NCBI GenBank assembly: GCA_028097785.1
Contig: JAOHFB010000035.1
Span: 1-6,013, forward strand
Source of the DNA: Candidatus Pelagibacter sp.
GTDB lineage: Bacteria > Pseudomonadota > Alphaproteobacteria > Pelagibacterales > Pelagibacteraceae
DNA: 6,013 nucleotides
Direction: 5' to 3'
Below, one piece after another: positions 1 through 5,733 of this stretch. Every line of letters starts with the position of its first letter. Within the stretch, counting starts at the first letter, position 1. The notes beneath the pieces were generated by a model. The model did no database searches, was not told the origin of the DNA, and saw only the letters and a program-made list of their open reading frames with translations. The translations under genes were made by a program, and so were the position numbers.

Positions 1-515
1 TATTTTCTATAACTAGTACTTATGCAAATGATCGAGACGTTAGATTAAATCAATTGTTTAATGAACTTAAGATCAATAAAACAAATGTTGCAGCTAATGT
101 TGCACAAGAAATTTGGTCGTTATGGAGCACGCATCCGACAGATCAAAAATTAACATCAATTTTAGATGAGGGTTCAAGATTAGTTCAAGACCGACAGTTA
201 AATAGGGCGATTACTGTTTTTTCAGAAGCAATAGAGCTAGATCCTACTTGGGCTGAGGCTTGGAATAAAAGAGCAACTGTATTTTATATGGTTGGAGAAT
301 TTCAAAAATCTCAAGATGATATAGATAAAGTGTTAGAATTAGAAAATAGACACTTTGGTGCTTTAGCGGGCCAAGGAATGGTTAATATAAAGTTAAAGAA
401 TTACGATAAAGCAAAGAGAAGTTATCAAAAAGCTCAAGAAATTTATCCTGCAATGAAATCATCTAAGGTAATGATTGAACAAATTGAAGAGTTAATTAAA
501 AGACAATCAATTTAA
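1..515 (+). CDS. Exported TPR-repeat protein, 5'-truncated by the window edge
   Basis: This is the C-terminal part of a tetratricopeptide-repeat protein. The frame is open from the first complete codon at position 3 to the TAA at 513-515, giving 170 visible residues. The first residues read FSITSTYA followed by NDRD, which looks like the end of a secretory signal peptide with cleavage after Ala (codon 24-26). The true start is therefore left of the window, and a TTG at 54 is only an internal Leu codon. About three TPR units follow at roughly 153-254, 255-356 and 357-458, with the typical pattern of small and aromatic residues and a Pro at helix ends (ELDPTWAEAW, EIYP). TPR proteins act as protein-protein scaffolds, here probably in the periplasm; the partner is unknown. 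The stop lies 30 bases before the SulP gene, so co-transcription is likely. The TPR assignment is firm; the function is not. Confidence 0.85.
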   Translation, partial: FSITSTYANDRDVRLNQLFNELKINKTNVAANVAQEIWSLWSTHPTDQKLTSILDEGSRLVQDRQLNRAITVFSEAIELDPTWAEAWNKRATVFYMVGEFQKSQDDIDKVLELENRHFGALAGQGMVNIKLKNYDKAKRSYQKAQEIYPAMKSSKVMIEQIEELIKRQSI

Positions 516-545
516 TTAATTAAACTGTTAAAAAATAATCATTAA

Positions 546-2171
546 ATGAAAAAAACTACACCTCCGTCTAAGGCAATGTTGACGCTTGCAAGATCTCTAA
601 GTTTTAATGCTCAGAACTATATTCCAAAAGGTGGAGTTTCTTTTTCTTTATTTAAGGTAGAAATTTTATCAGGATTAACAGTAGCGCTTGCTTTAGTTCC
701 TGAAGCTATTGCTTTTGCATTTGTTGCAGGTGTTGCTCCTTTATCTGGTTTATATGCAGCATTTATTGTTGGATTAATTACTGCTGTATTTGGTGGAAGA
801 CCTGGAATGATATCGGGTGCTACAGGGGCACTTGCTGTGGTGATGGTTTCATTAGTAACAGAACATGGTGCAGAATATTTATTTGCAACTGTTGTTTTAA
901 TGGGAATTTTACAATTGTTAGCAGGTATTTTTAAACTTGGAAAATTTATAAGGATGGTACCTGAACCTGTGATGCTAGGTTTTGTTAATGGTCTTGCAAT
1001 TGTAATAGGTATTTCTCAATTAAGTCAGTTTAAAACTATAAATGATCTTGGACAATCTGTTTGGATTTCAGGAGACATATTACTTTATTCTATACTATTT
1101 GTATTACTAACCATGTTTGTAATTTGGTTTTTACCTAAAATTACAAAAGTAGTCCCATCAACTTTAGTTGCAATACTTTTAACAACTGTATTAGTTCTTG
1201 CTCTTAAAATTGATATTCCAAGTGTTGGTGATTTAGCAAGTGTTAAAGGAGGCTTGCCTAATTTTTCAATTCCAAATGTTCCTTTAAACTTTGAAACCTT
1301 AAAGATTATTTTCCCCTATGCATTTATTTTAGCATCCATTGGACTAATAGAGAGTTTGTTAACGTTAAACTTAGTAGGAGAGATTACTAATAAAAAAGGT
1401 GGTGCTAGCCAAGAATGCTTAGCTCAAGGTTTTGCAAATTCAGTTACTGGTTTTTTCGGTGGAATGGGCGGTTGTGCCATGATTGGTCAATCAATGATCA
1501 ATGTAAGATCAGGTGGTAGAACTCGTATAGCCGGTATTGCTGCTGCTATATTCTTATTAATTTTTATTTTGTATACATCAAATTACATAGAGATGATCCC
1601 CATTGCAGCTTTAGTAGGGGTCATGTTTATGGTAGTGATTGGAACTTTTGCTTGGAATTCAATTAAGTTTTTAATGATGGTTCCAAAAAGTGATGCATTA
1701 GTTACAGTGCTTGTAACAGTTGTAACGGTGTTAGAAGATTTAGCAGTCGCGGTGATTGTTGGGGTTATTGTATCAGCTTTAGTTTATGCATGGAAAACAG
1801 CTTCAAGAATTAGAGCTATCGAGAGACCTTCAAAAACTGATAAGGGCGCTAAAGTGTATGAAATTGAAGGACCTTTATTTTTTAGTTCAGCAAATAGTTT
1901 TTTAGAAATTTTTAATCCTGAACAAGATCCAAAATTAGTAATTATTGATTTTGCAAAATCTAGAGTAATTGATCAGTCTGCTCTAAAGGCAATTGAAGAT
2001 GTGGCTCATAAATACAATAGCTTTGGAAAAAAAATTAAATTAAGACATTTAACTAAAGATTGTCATAAGCTTTTAAGTAAAACAGGTCAGTTGGTTGTTG
2101 ATAGTGATGACGATCCTGATTACAGTTTAGCAATTGATTATGGGGTTAAATTAAAAATATTTGGTAAATAA
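546..2171 (+). CDS. SulP-family inorganic anion transporter with C-terminal STAS domain
   Basis: A 541-residue inner-membrane transporter of the SulP/SLC26 family. Residues about 37-415 contain many hydrophobic segments. Family signatures are visible: LVPEAIAFA at 50-58, the PGMISGATGA loop at 86-95, IESLLT at 268-273, and GGMGGCAMIGQ followed by SGGRTR at 305-326. Residues about 436-541 form a cytoplasmic STAS domain with the typical core VIIDFAKSRVIDQSALKAI. The length matches full bacterial SulP proteins, so it looks intact. Family members move sulfate, bicarbonate, carboxylates or other anions, usually coupled to H+ or Na+. Glu269 falls about where BicA has its Na+-binding Asp, by my unaided alignment. 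The substrate cannot be read from the sequence; sulfate or bicarbonate are the usual guesses. ATG 546 has no Shine-Dalgarno sequence. The gene lies 30 bases after the TPR gene and 15 bases before the flavoprotein gene. Confidence 0.93.
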   Translation: MKKTTPPSKAMLTLARSLSFNAQNYIPKGGVSFSLFKVEILSGLTVALALVPEAIAFAFVAGVAPLSGLYAAFIVGLITAVFGGRPGMISGATGALAVVMVSLVTEHGAEYLFATVVLMGILQLLAGIFKLGKFIRMVPEPVMLGFVNGLAIVIGISQLSQFKTINDLGQSVWISGDILLYSILFVLLTMFVIWFLPKITKVVPSTLVAILLTTVLVLALKIDIPSVGDLASVKGGLPNFSIPNVPLNFETLKIIFPYAFILASIGLIESLLTLNLVGEITNKKGGASQECLAQGFANSVTGFFGGMGGCAMIGQSMINVRSGGRTRIAGIAAAIFLLIFILYTSNYIEMIPIAALVGVMFMVVIGTFAWNSIKFLMMVPKSDALVTVLVTVVTVLEDLAVAVIVGVIVSALVYAWKTASRIRAIERPSKTDKGAKVYEIEGPLFFSSANSFLEIFNPEQDPKLVIIDFAKSRVIDQSALKAIEDVAHKYNSFGKKIKLRHLTKDCHKLLSKTGQLVVDSDDDPDYSLAIDYGVKLKIFGK

Positions 2172-2186
2172 AACTCACTAATAATA

Positions 2187-3368
2187 ATGAGTATTCAATA
2201 CGATGTAATTATAGTTGGAGCAGGTGCTGCTGGCATGATGAGTGCCATTGAAGCTGGAAAACGTGGCCGTAAAGTCTTGCTCGTTGATCATTATAAAAAA
2301 ATTGGTGAAAAAATAAGAATTTCTGGTGGGGGAAGATGTAATTTTACTAATATTAATACTAATCCTAATAAATTTCTTTCACAAAACCCTAAGTTCGTAA
2401 GATCTGCGTTAAGTCAATATACTCAAAATGACTTTATTAATTTGATTAATAAATATGAAATTAAATTTCATGAAAAAAAATTAGGACAATTATTTTGCGA
2501 TTATACCGCACAACAAATTGTTGAGATGTTACTTAAGGAATGTGAGTTAGCAAACGTTACTATTTTAAAAGAATTTATTATTAAAAATATTGAAAAGGAT
2601 AATGATCAGTATCTGGTATCAACTGAAACTGAACAATATTCATCAGAGTCTTTGGTTATTGCAACGGGTGGATTATCCGTTCCAAAAATTGGTGCCACTT
2701 CATTTGGTTATGAAATTGCTAAGAAATTTGATCACAGTATAATTGAAACCTTGCCTGCATTAGTACCCTTAACGTTTAATGAAAAGATATTAGAGATTTG
2801 TAAAGAGTTAACAGGACTTTCTGTTGAAGCAATTGTATCTTTTAATAAAGTTTTGTTTCAAGAAGGAATGTTATTTACACACCGTGGTTTAAGTGGTCCT
2901 TCTATATTGCAAATTTCCTCATATTGGAAACAAGGGGATAATATTAAAGTTAATCTCTCACCAAAATTAAATGTTTATCAATTATTAGAGGAAAAAAGAA
3001 AGTTAAATCCAAGATTAGATATTTTAAATATTGTAAGTGAAATTTTACCTAAAAGATTAGCTCAAATAATTTGTAGTGAAAATAAAGTAACTGGAAATAT
3101 TTCTGAGTTATCTAACAAAGTATTAAAGCAACTAAGTGAAAATATAAATTCTTGGTTGATTAATCCCACAGGGTCAGAAGGCTATAGAACTGCAGAGGTG
3201 ACTTTAGGGGGAGTTGATACTAAAGAATTATCTTCTAAAACAATGATGTCTAATAAACACAAAAATTTATTCTTTATTGGAGAAGTTATGGATGTAACTG
3301 GACATTTAGGTGGGTATAATTTTCAGTGGGCTTGGTCTTCTGGTTATGTTGCGGGCCAATATGCATAA
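2187..3368 (+). CDS. HI0933/YhiN-family (BaiN-type) FAD-dependent flavoprotein
   Basis: A 393-residue cytosolic flavoprotein of the HI0933/YhiN family, often annotated as a BaiN-like NAD(P)/FAD-dependent oxidoreductase. The N-terminal Rossmann dinucleotide site is GAGAAG at 11-16, with Asp34 ending the second strand as the likely FAD-ribose acidic residue. The family hallmark SGGGRCNFTN follows at 46-55. Other conserved pieces are IATGGLSVPKIG at 158-169, LFTHRGLSGPSIL at 229-241, GGV at 341-343, and the C-terminal FAD-contacting GEVMDVTGHLGGYN at 365-378. The length is normal and no motif is missing. The physiological reaction of most members is unknown; BaiN itself was linked to bile-acid 7-dehydroxylation in gut clostridia, which is not expected here. 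ATG 2187 lies only 15 bases after the SulP stop with no Shine-Dalgarno sequence, so it is probably translated from the same mRNA. Confidence 0.93.
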   Translation: MSIQYDVIIVGAGAAGMMSAIEAGKRGRKVLLVDHYKKIGEKIRISGGGRCNFTNINTNPNKFLSQNPKFVRSALSQYTQNDFINLINKYEIKFHEKKLGQLFCDYTAQQIVEMLLKECELANVTILKEFIIKNIEKDNDQYLVSTETEQYSSESLVIATGGLSVPKIGATSFGYEIAKKFDHSIIETLPALVPLTFNEKILEICKELTGLSVEAIVSFNKVLFQEGMLFTHRGLSGPSILQISSYWKQGDNIKVNLSPKLNVYQLLEEKRKLNPRLDILNIVSEILPKRLAQIICSENKVTGNISELSNKVLKQLSENINSWLINPTGSEGYRTAEVTLGGVDTKELSSKTMMSNKHKNLFFIGEVMDVTGHLGGYNFQWAWSSGYVAGQYA

Positions 3369-3378
3369 AACCACCGTA

Positions 3379-3413
3379 TCGACTTAATCTATTCTATTTG
3401 CTAAAATAAAAGT
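3379..3413 (+). promoter_or_regulatory. Possible sigma70-type promoter giving a leaderless SRAP mRNA
   Basis: TCGACT at 3379-3384 matches the TTGACA -35 consensus at 4 of 6 positions. TAAAAT at 3402-3407 matches the TATAAT -10 at 5 of 6, and the spacer is 17 bases. Transcription would be expected to start about seven bases after the -10 box, at or beside the A of the SRAP ATG at 3414. There is no Shine-Dalgarno sequence in this gap, which suits leaderless translation. In such AT-rich DNA, -10-like hexamers arise often by chance, so this is a candidate only. Confidence 0.4.
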
Positions 3414-4034
3414 ATGTGTGGAAGATATGTCGTTAAAAATCCAGTTACTAAAACTAGCAAATTAGTAAAGTCAGCTATTCAGGTAGAAGATAATGAGAAT
3501 TATAACGCTCATCCTTATCAAAAGCTTCCAGTGATTAAAAAATATAAAAATGGAAATACATTAGAAGCACTTAAATGGGGCTTAATTCCAGGGTGGGCTA
3601 AGGATAAAGATTTTAAAGCTTTAATTAATGCAAGATTAGAGACCATTGATGAAAAGGTTTCATTTAAAAAATTAATTAAGAATAATAGATGTGTTGCAGT
3701 AGCAGATGGTTTTTATGAATGGAAAAGAGAAGAAAAAGAAAAAACTCCACATTACTTTACAAGAAAAGATACAAACCCTATATTTTTTGCAGGAATCTAT
3801 GAAGACGATCAATTTTGTTTAATTACAGAAGAGGCTAAAGATAACATTAGCGAAATTCATCACCGCCAACCCGTTATTCTTAATCAAACAGATATAAATC
3901 GATATTTAAATTTAGAATTACAAGGTTCAGCTTTCTTAAAAGAATGCAATAAACCTGATCTTATCTTTCATGAAGTATCAAAGGATGTAAATAAACCCAC
4001 AAACAATAGTGCTTCGTTAATTCAAAAAGTATGA
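3414..4034 (+). CDS. SRAP-domain abasic-site DNA-protein crosslink protein (YedK/HMCES family)
   Basis: A 206-residue SOS-response-associated peptidase (SRAP) protein. Family members such as E. coli YedK and human HMCES react through Cys2 with abasic sites in single-stranded DNA. The resulting thiazolidine crosslink shields the lesion at replication forks. All key residues are visible: Cys2 in MCGRY, exposed after Met removal; Asn72 in NARLET; Glu102 in DGFYEWKR; and His149 in IHHRQPVIL. By motif position these correspond to YedK Cys2, Asn75, Glu105 and His160. The WGLIPGWAKD segment at 55-64 is also typical. The usual HxRMP motif reads HHRQP here, with Met replaced by Gln. MCGRY must be N-terminal, which fixes the start at ATG 3414. 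The gene follows the flavoprotein by 45 bases, and its TGA overlaps the next ATG. The cytosolic role does not obviously connect with its neighbours. I see no LexA-like operator upstream. Confidence 0.95.
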   Translation: MCGRYVVKNPVTKTSKLVKSAIQVEDNENYNAHPYQKLPVIKKYKNGNTLEALKWGLIPGWAKDKDFKALINARLETIDEKVSFKKLIKNNRCVAVADGFYEWKREEKEKTPHYFTRKDTNPIFFAGIYEDDQFCLITEEAKDNISEIHHRQPVILNQTDINRYLNLELQGSAFLKECNKPDLIFHEVSKDVNKPTNNSASLIQKV

Positions 4035-4366
4035 AAATATTTTTTTTTATTTTTTTTTTAAGTTTGTTTACTAATCTTGCAAATGCAAATGATGAGGATT
4101 GGATATTTCTAAGGTGTGTTAAAAGCTCTGATAATATCAAGTACTTTGAAGTATCTGTATCAAGAGAAATGATGATTGAGCGAAATGGTTATCAATTTAC
4201 ATTTACCCGTCTTACTCCTTTTTTAATTCAAGCAGAATTAAATGGGTTAGCAAAAATCTCTTTACACCGTCATTTAGGTACTATGGCTTATACCGTATTA
4301 AATTCTGATGGATCTGGTCAATCTAATACAGTGTTTCAATGCGATAGTGTTCCAAGATTGCTTTAA
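4031..4366 (+). CDS. Small secreted protein of unknown function
   Basis: A 111-residue protein I do not recognise. It begins with a clear Sec signal peptide: Met-Lys, then a run of Phe, Ile and Leu to about residue 15, then the cleavage motif ANA followed by ND (cleavage after Ala19). The mature part is about 92 residues, with two cysteines (Cys29 and Cys104) near its two ends that could form a disulfide in the periplasm. Alternating hydrophobic and polar stretches (YFEVSVS, YQFTFTR, FLIQAEL, KISLHR, YTVLNS) suggest a small beta-sheet or barrel-like fold; that is inference. The ATG overlaps the SRAP stop in an ATGA arrangement, so translation is probably coupled to SRAP. There is no Shine-Dalgarno sequence. 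Its TAA lies inside the left arm of an inverted repeat. The signal peptide, the overlap and the lack of a competing frame make it a credible gene. Confidence 0.75.
   Translation: MKIFFFIFFLSLFTNLANANDEDWIFLRCVKSSDNIKYFEVSVSREMMIERNGYQFTFTRLTPFLIQAELNGLAKISLHRHLGTMAYTVLNSDGSGQSNTVFQCDSVPRLL
4040..4059 (+). repeat. Paired poly-T tracts (T9 and T10) inside the signal-peptide codons
   Basis: Nine T residues at 4040-4048 and ten at 4050-4059 are separated by one A. They encode the Phe/Ile/Leu core of the signal peptide of the small secreted protein. Long homopolymers within the first ten codons are prone to slippage, and a one-base change would shift the reading frame. In an AT-rich genome with UUU as the main Phe codon this may simply be composition. 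Confidence 0.9.
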
Positions 4367-4410
4367 TTTAAAAAAAACTTACTTAAGAAATTAGTAAACT
4401 TTAAATTAAA
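4362..4410. terminator. A/T-only inverted repeat between convergent genes, possible weak bidirectional terminator
   Basis: TTTAATTTAAA at 4362-4372 is an exact reverse complement of TTTAAATTAAA at 4400-4410. Inside them, TTACT (4379-4383) can pair with AGTAA (4393-4397) around a 9-base loop. The left arm contains the stop codon of the small secreted protein (4364-4366), and an A8 run at 4370-4377 follows it. The position between convergent genes fits a terminator. The outer stem has no G:C pair, so as an intrinsic terminator it would be weak. Confidence 0.35.
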
Positions 4411-4447
4411 ACACATGATTATTTCAAACTGTTTGATGATTGCTAAT

Positions 4448-5503
4448 TTAATTAGAAGCTAATCCATTATTTGCAATTCTTAAAATCATTTCATCATAAC
4501 TTATATTAAGGTTTAACTTGCAGGCTCGATAAAAATATCCCTTAAGAAGACCTGGCATTAAATTTGCTTCAATAAAGTGGGGAACCCCTTTGTGATCCAT
4601 TTTAAAATCAATTCTACCTAAAGATTTGCCGCCTAAAGCTTTAAAAGATTTCTTTGCAATTTTTGATAGTTGGTTAAAAATTTTATTGTCCGATACAGCA
4701 ATTACTTTTTCTTCATCATTTTTTTTGATATCAAAATCTAAAATACAATGACCATTAGAATTTTTCTTAACAATAATTTCAATGGGCATAGCAACTAAAC
4801 TACCATCGATACTGTCCTCGAAAATACCTACACTATACTCTTTTCCAGATAAATAAGTTTCTACCAAAGAAGATGAATTTTGTTTATTTTTAATATCAAG
4901 CACTTTTGAAACGAAGTTTTTAAAATTAAAAACAATTGAGTTTTTATCTACTCCTCTACTATCCCCACCAATAACTGGTTTTATAAATAACGGAAATTTA
5001 ATGGGTACTGAATTTTTTGTTAAATATTCACCAGGATTGGTAACAAAAAAATCAGCTGTATCAATCTTTTTCATTTTAATAATTTTTTTTGCTTTGTTTT
5101 TATCACTTTCATTTCCAAGAGCTTTAACACTAGATGCAATGTAAGGAATATGAAATTGATCCAAATAATCATTTAGCCATATAGTTTTTTCTTTAAATAA
5201 GAAATATTTAACACCCGAAAATACTAAATCAGGTTTACGAGCAATTAATCTTTGTAAATCTCTCTCTGTACTGATTTTAGTGATTAATACATGCTTGTAT
5301 CTTTTTGATAAAATTTTTAAAATTTTCTTTTCTTCTAAAATAATACCAACGTTTTCTTGATGAGAATTTATTGATCTTGGTTTAGAGACAACAACAATCT
5401 CAATCGATTTATCAATTTTAATAGTAAAAATGTTATTTTTTTTTACAGGTAAAATTATTGCAGGCAGGAGAGCAGGTAATTTCGAAACTTCTTTTATAAT
5501 CAT
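4448..5503 (-). CDS. D-Ala-D-Ala-ligase-like ATP-grasp enzyme, divergent
   Basis: A 351-residue ATP-grasp ligase resembling D-alanine-D-alanine ligase (Ddl), which joins two D-Ala for peptidoglycan. A preATP-grasp region (about 34-130) ends in IPYIASSVKALG and then DKNKAKKI, like the Ddl YTGS and DK..TK segments. The ATP-grasp core shows FIKPVIGGDSRGV at 173-185 (Lys175 and a glycine loop), VETYLSGKEYSVGIF at 214-228, GRIDF at 296-300 (Asp299) and EAN..PG at 312-318 (Glu312 and Asn314 for Mg2+). Departures from typical Ddl are the absence of the N-terminal GG-S-E-EVS serine motif and of GEDG, and EANLMPGLLKGYFYRA in place of EVNTLPGMT. An N-terminal tail of about 33 residues is also extra. 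It stands alone, away from any mur or fts genes, so the substrate may not be D-Ala. An in-frame TAA lies just upstream with no other start, so ATG 5501-5503 is secure. There is no Shine-Dalgarno sequence. Confidence 0.82.
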   Translation of the reverse strand: MIIKEVSKLPALLPAIILPVKKNNIFTIKIDKSIEIVVVSKPRSINSHQENVGIILEEKKILKILSKRYKHVLITKISTERDLQRLIARKPDLVFSGVKYFLFKEKTIWLNDYLDQFHIPYIASSVKALGNESDKNKAKKIIKMKKIDTADFFVTNPGEYLTKNSVPIKFPLFIKPVIGGDSRGVDKNSIVFNFKNFVSKVLDIKNKQNSSSLVETYLSGKEYSVGIFEDSIDGSLVAMPIEIIVKKNSNGHCILDFDIKKNDEEKVIAVSDNKIFNQLSKIAKKSFKALGGKSLGRIDFKMDHKGVPHFIEANLMPGLLKGYFYRACKLNLNISYDEMILRIANNGLASN

Positions 5504-5573
5504 AATATTTTTCTGTGTTACTTATTGTAAGGTGCGGGACTAGGGTTCTATAGAAGAGCAGACTTATTGAGCT

Positions 5574-5583
5574 CTACATGTAG
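5574..5583. repeat. Perfect 10-bp palindrome CTACATGTAG
   Basis: This self-complementary 10-mer lies 28 bases after the start of a second perfect 10-mer palindrome, TTCTATAGAA (5546-5555), so the two are roughly three helical turns apart. The two sites differ in sequence, so they are not copies of one operator. A dimeric regulator site or an RNA structural element are both possible. Confidence 0.4.
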
Positions 5584-5593
5584 TTACTTTTTG

Positions 5594-5618
5594 TCTAAAT
5601 ACTAGCCACTCATTTAGA
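5594..5618. repeat. 7-bp hairpin with 11-base loop
   Basis: TCTAAAT at 5594-5600 is exactly complementary to ATTTAGA at 5612-5618, closing over the loop 5601-5611 (ACTAGCCACTC). There is no T run directly after it on the plus strand. On the minus strand it is followed by the AAAAAGTAA-type stretch, so neither direction looks like an intrinsic terminator. It may be part of a structured transcript. Confidence 0.3.
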
Positions 5619-5693
5619 GGGAATAACATCGTTTAATTCTGAATATTTACTTTTTTTAACTTGTAAGTTTTTGAATTAGTATTAGATACCCGA

Positions 5694-5699
5694 ATTATA
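5694..5699 (-). promoter_or_regulatory. Consensus -10 box TATAAT facing the ATP-grasp ligase gene
   Basis: Read on the minus strand, 5699 down to 5694 is exactly TATAAT. No good -35 match lies 16-18 bases upstream (the best are GTAAAA- or GGTAAA-like), and there is no extended -10 TG. If used, it would give the ligase mRNA a leader of about 185 bases covering the whole palindrome-rich stretch. Chance occurrence in AT-rich DNA is quite possible. Confidence 0.25.
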
Positions 5700-5733
5700 C
5701 ACATTAGATTAACAATTTTACCGATTCATCATT

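Larger units (their letters stand above)
5504..5733. other. Divergent intergenic region with palindromes, possible leader or small RNA
   Basis: These 230 bases separate two divergent genes and contain no credible ORF. Positions 5531-5630 are about 40% G+C by direct count, well above the surroundings. They hold two perfect 10-bp palindromes, TTCTATAGAA (5546-5555) and CTACATGTAG (5574-5583). AGAGC (5555-5559) can pair with GCTCT (5571-5575). A 7-bp stem, TCTAAAT (5594-5600) with ATTTAGA (5612-5618), has an 11-base loop. A T7 run lies at 5651-5657. I tried tmRNA, 6S, SRP, RNase P, tRNA and SAM-II/SAM-V riboswitch signatures from memory and matched none. It could be a 5' leader of the ligase gene, a small RNA, or operator sites. 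Confidence 0.35.

Noticed and set aside
54..515. TPR ORF beginning at TTG 54
   Set aside because: The frame is open further upstream and the preceding residues look like a signal-peptide end; TTG here is an internal Leu codon.
4424..4463. Short palindromes TCAAAC-T-GTTTGA and CTAATT-T-AATTAG near the ligase stop
   Set aside because: The centres are one base, too small for RNA hairpin loops, and such A/T repeats are expected by chance at this composition.
5531..5548. Minus strand GAACCCTAGTCCCGCACC resembling a tRNA or tmRNA 3' end
   Set aside because: There is no TTCNANT T-loop in register, no matching acceptor strand, no anticodon arm and no tag-peptide codons nearby.
5594..5625. Resemblance of the TCTAAAT/ATTTAGAGGG stretch to a SAM-II/SAM-V riboswitch
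   Set aside because: The conserved pseudoknot elements could not be lined up on either strand, and neither flanking gene belongs to methionine or SAM metabolism.
5630..5660. T7 run at 5651-5657 as an intrinsic terminator
   Set aside because: No stable stem lies directly before it on the plus strand, so it is only a T-rich stretch.
5681..5691. ATTAGATACCC, identical to the 16S rRNA 790-loop motif
   Set aside because: The match ends after 11 bases and the flanks are AT-rich with no other rRNA features, so it is a chance match.
5661..5700. Plus-strand promoter for the SprT-like gene (TTGTAA or TTGAAT with TAGATA or TTATAC)
   Set aside because: No pair gives both reasonable hexamers and a 16-18 base spacer.
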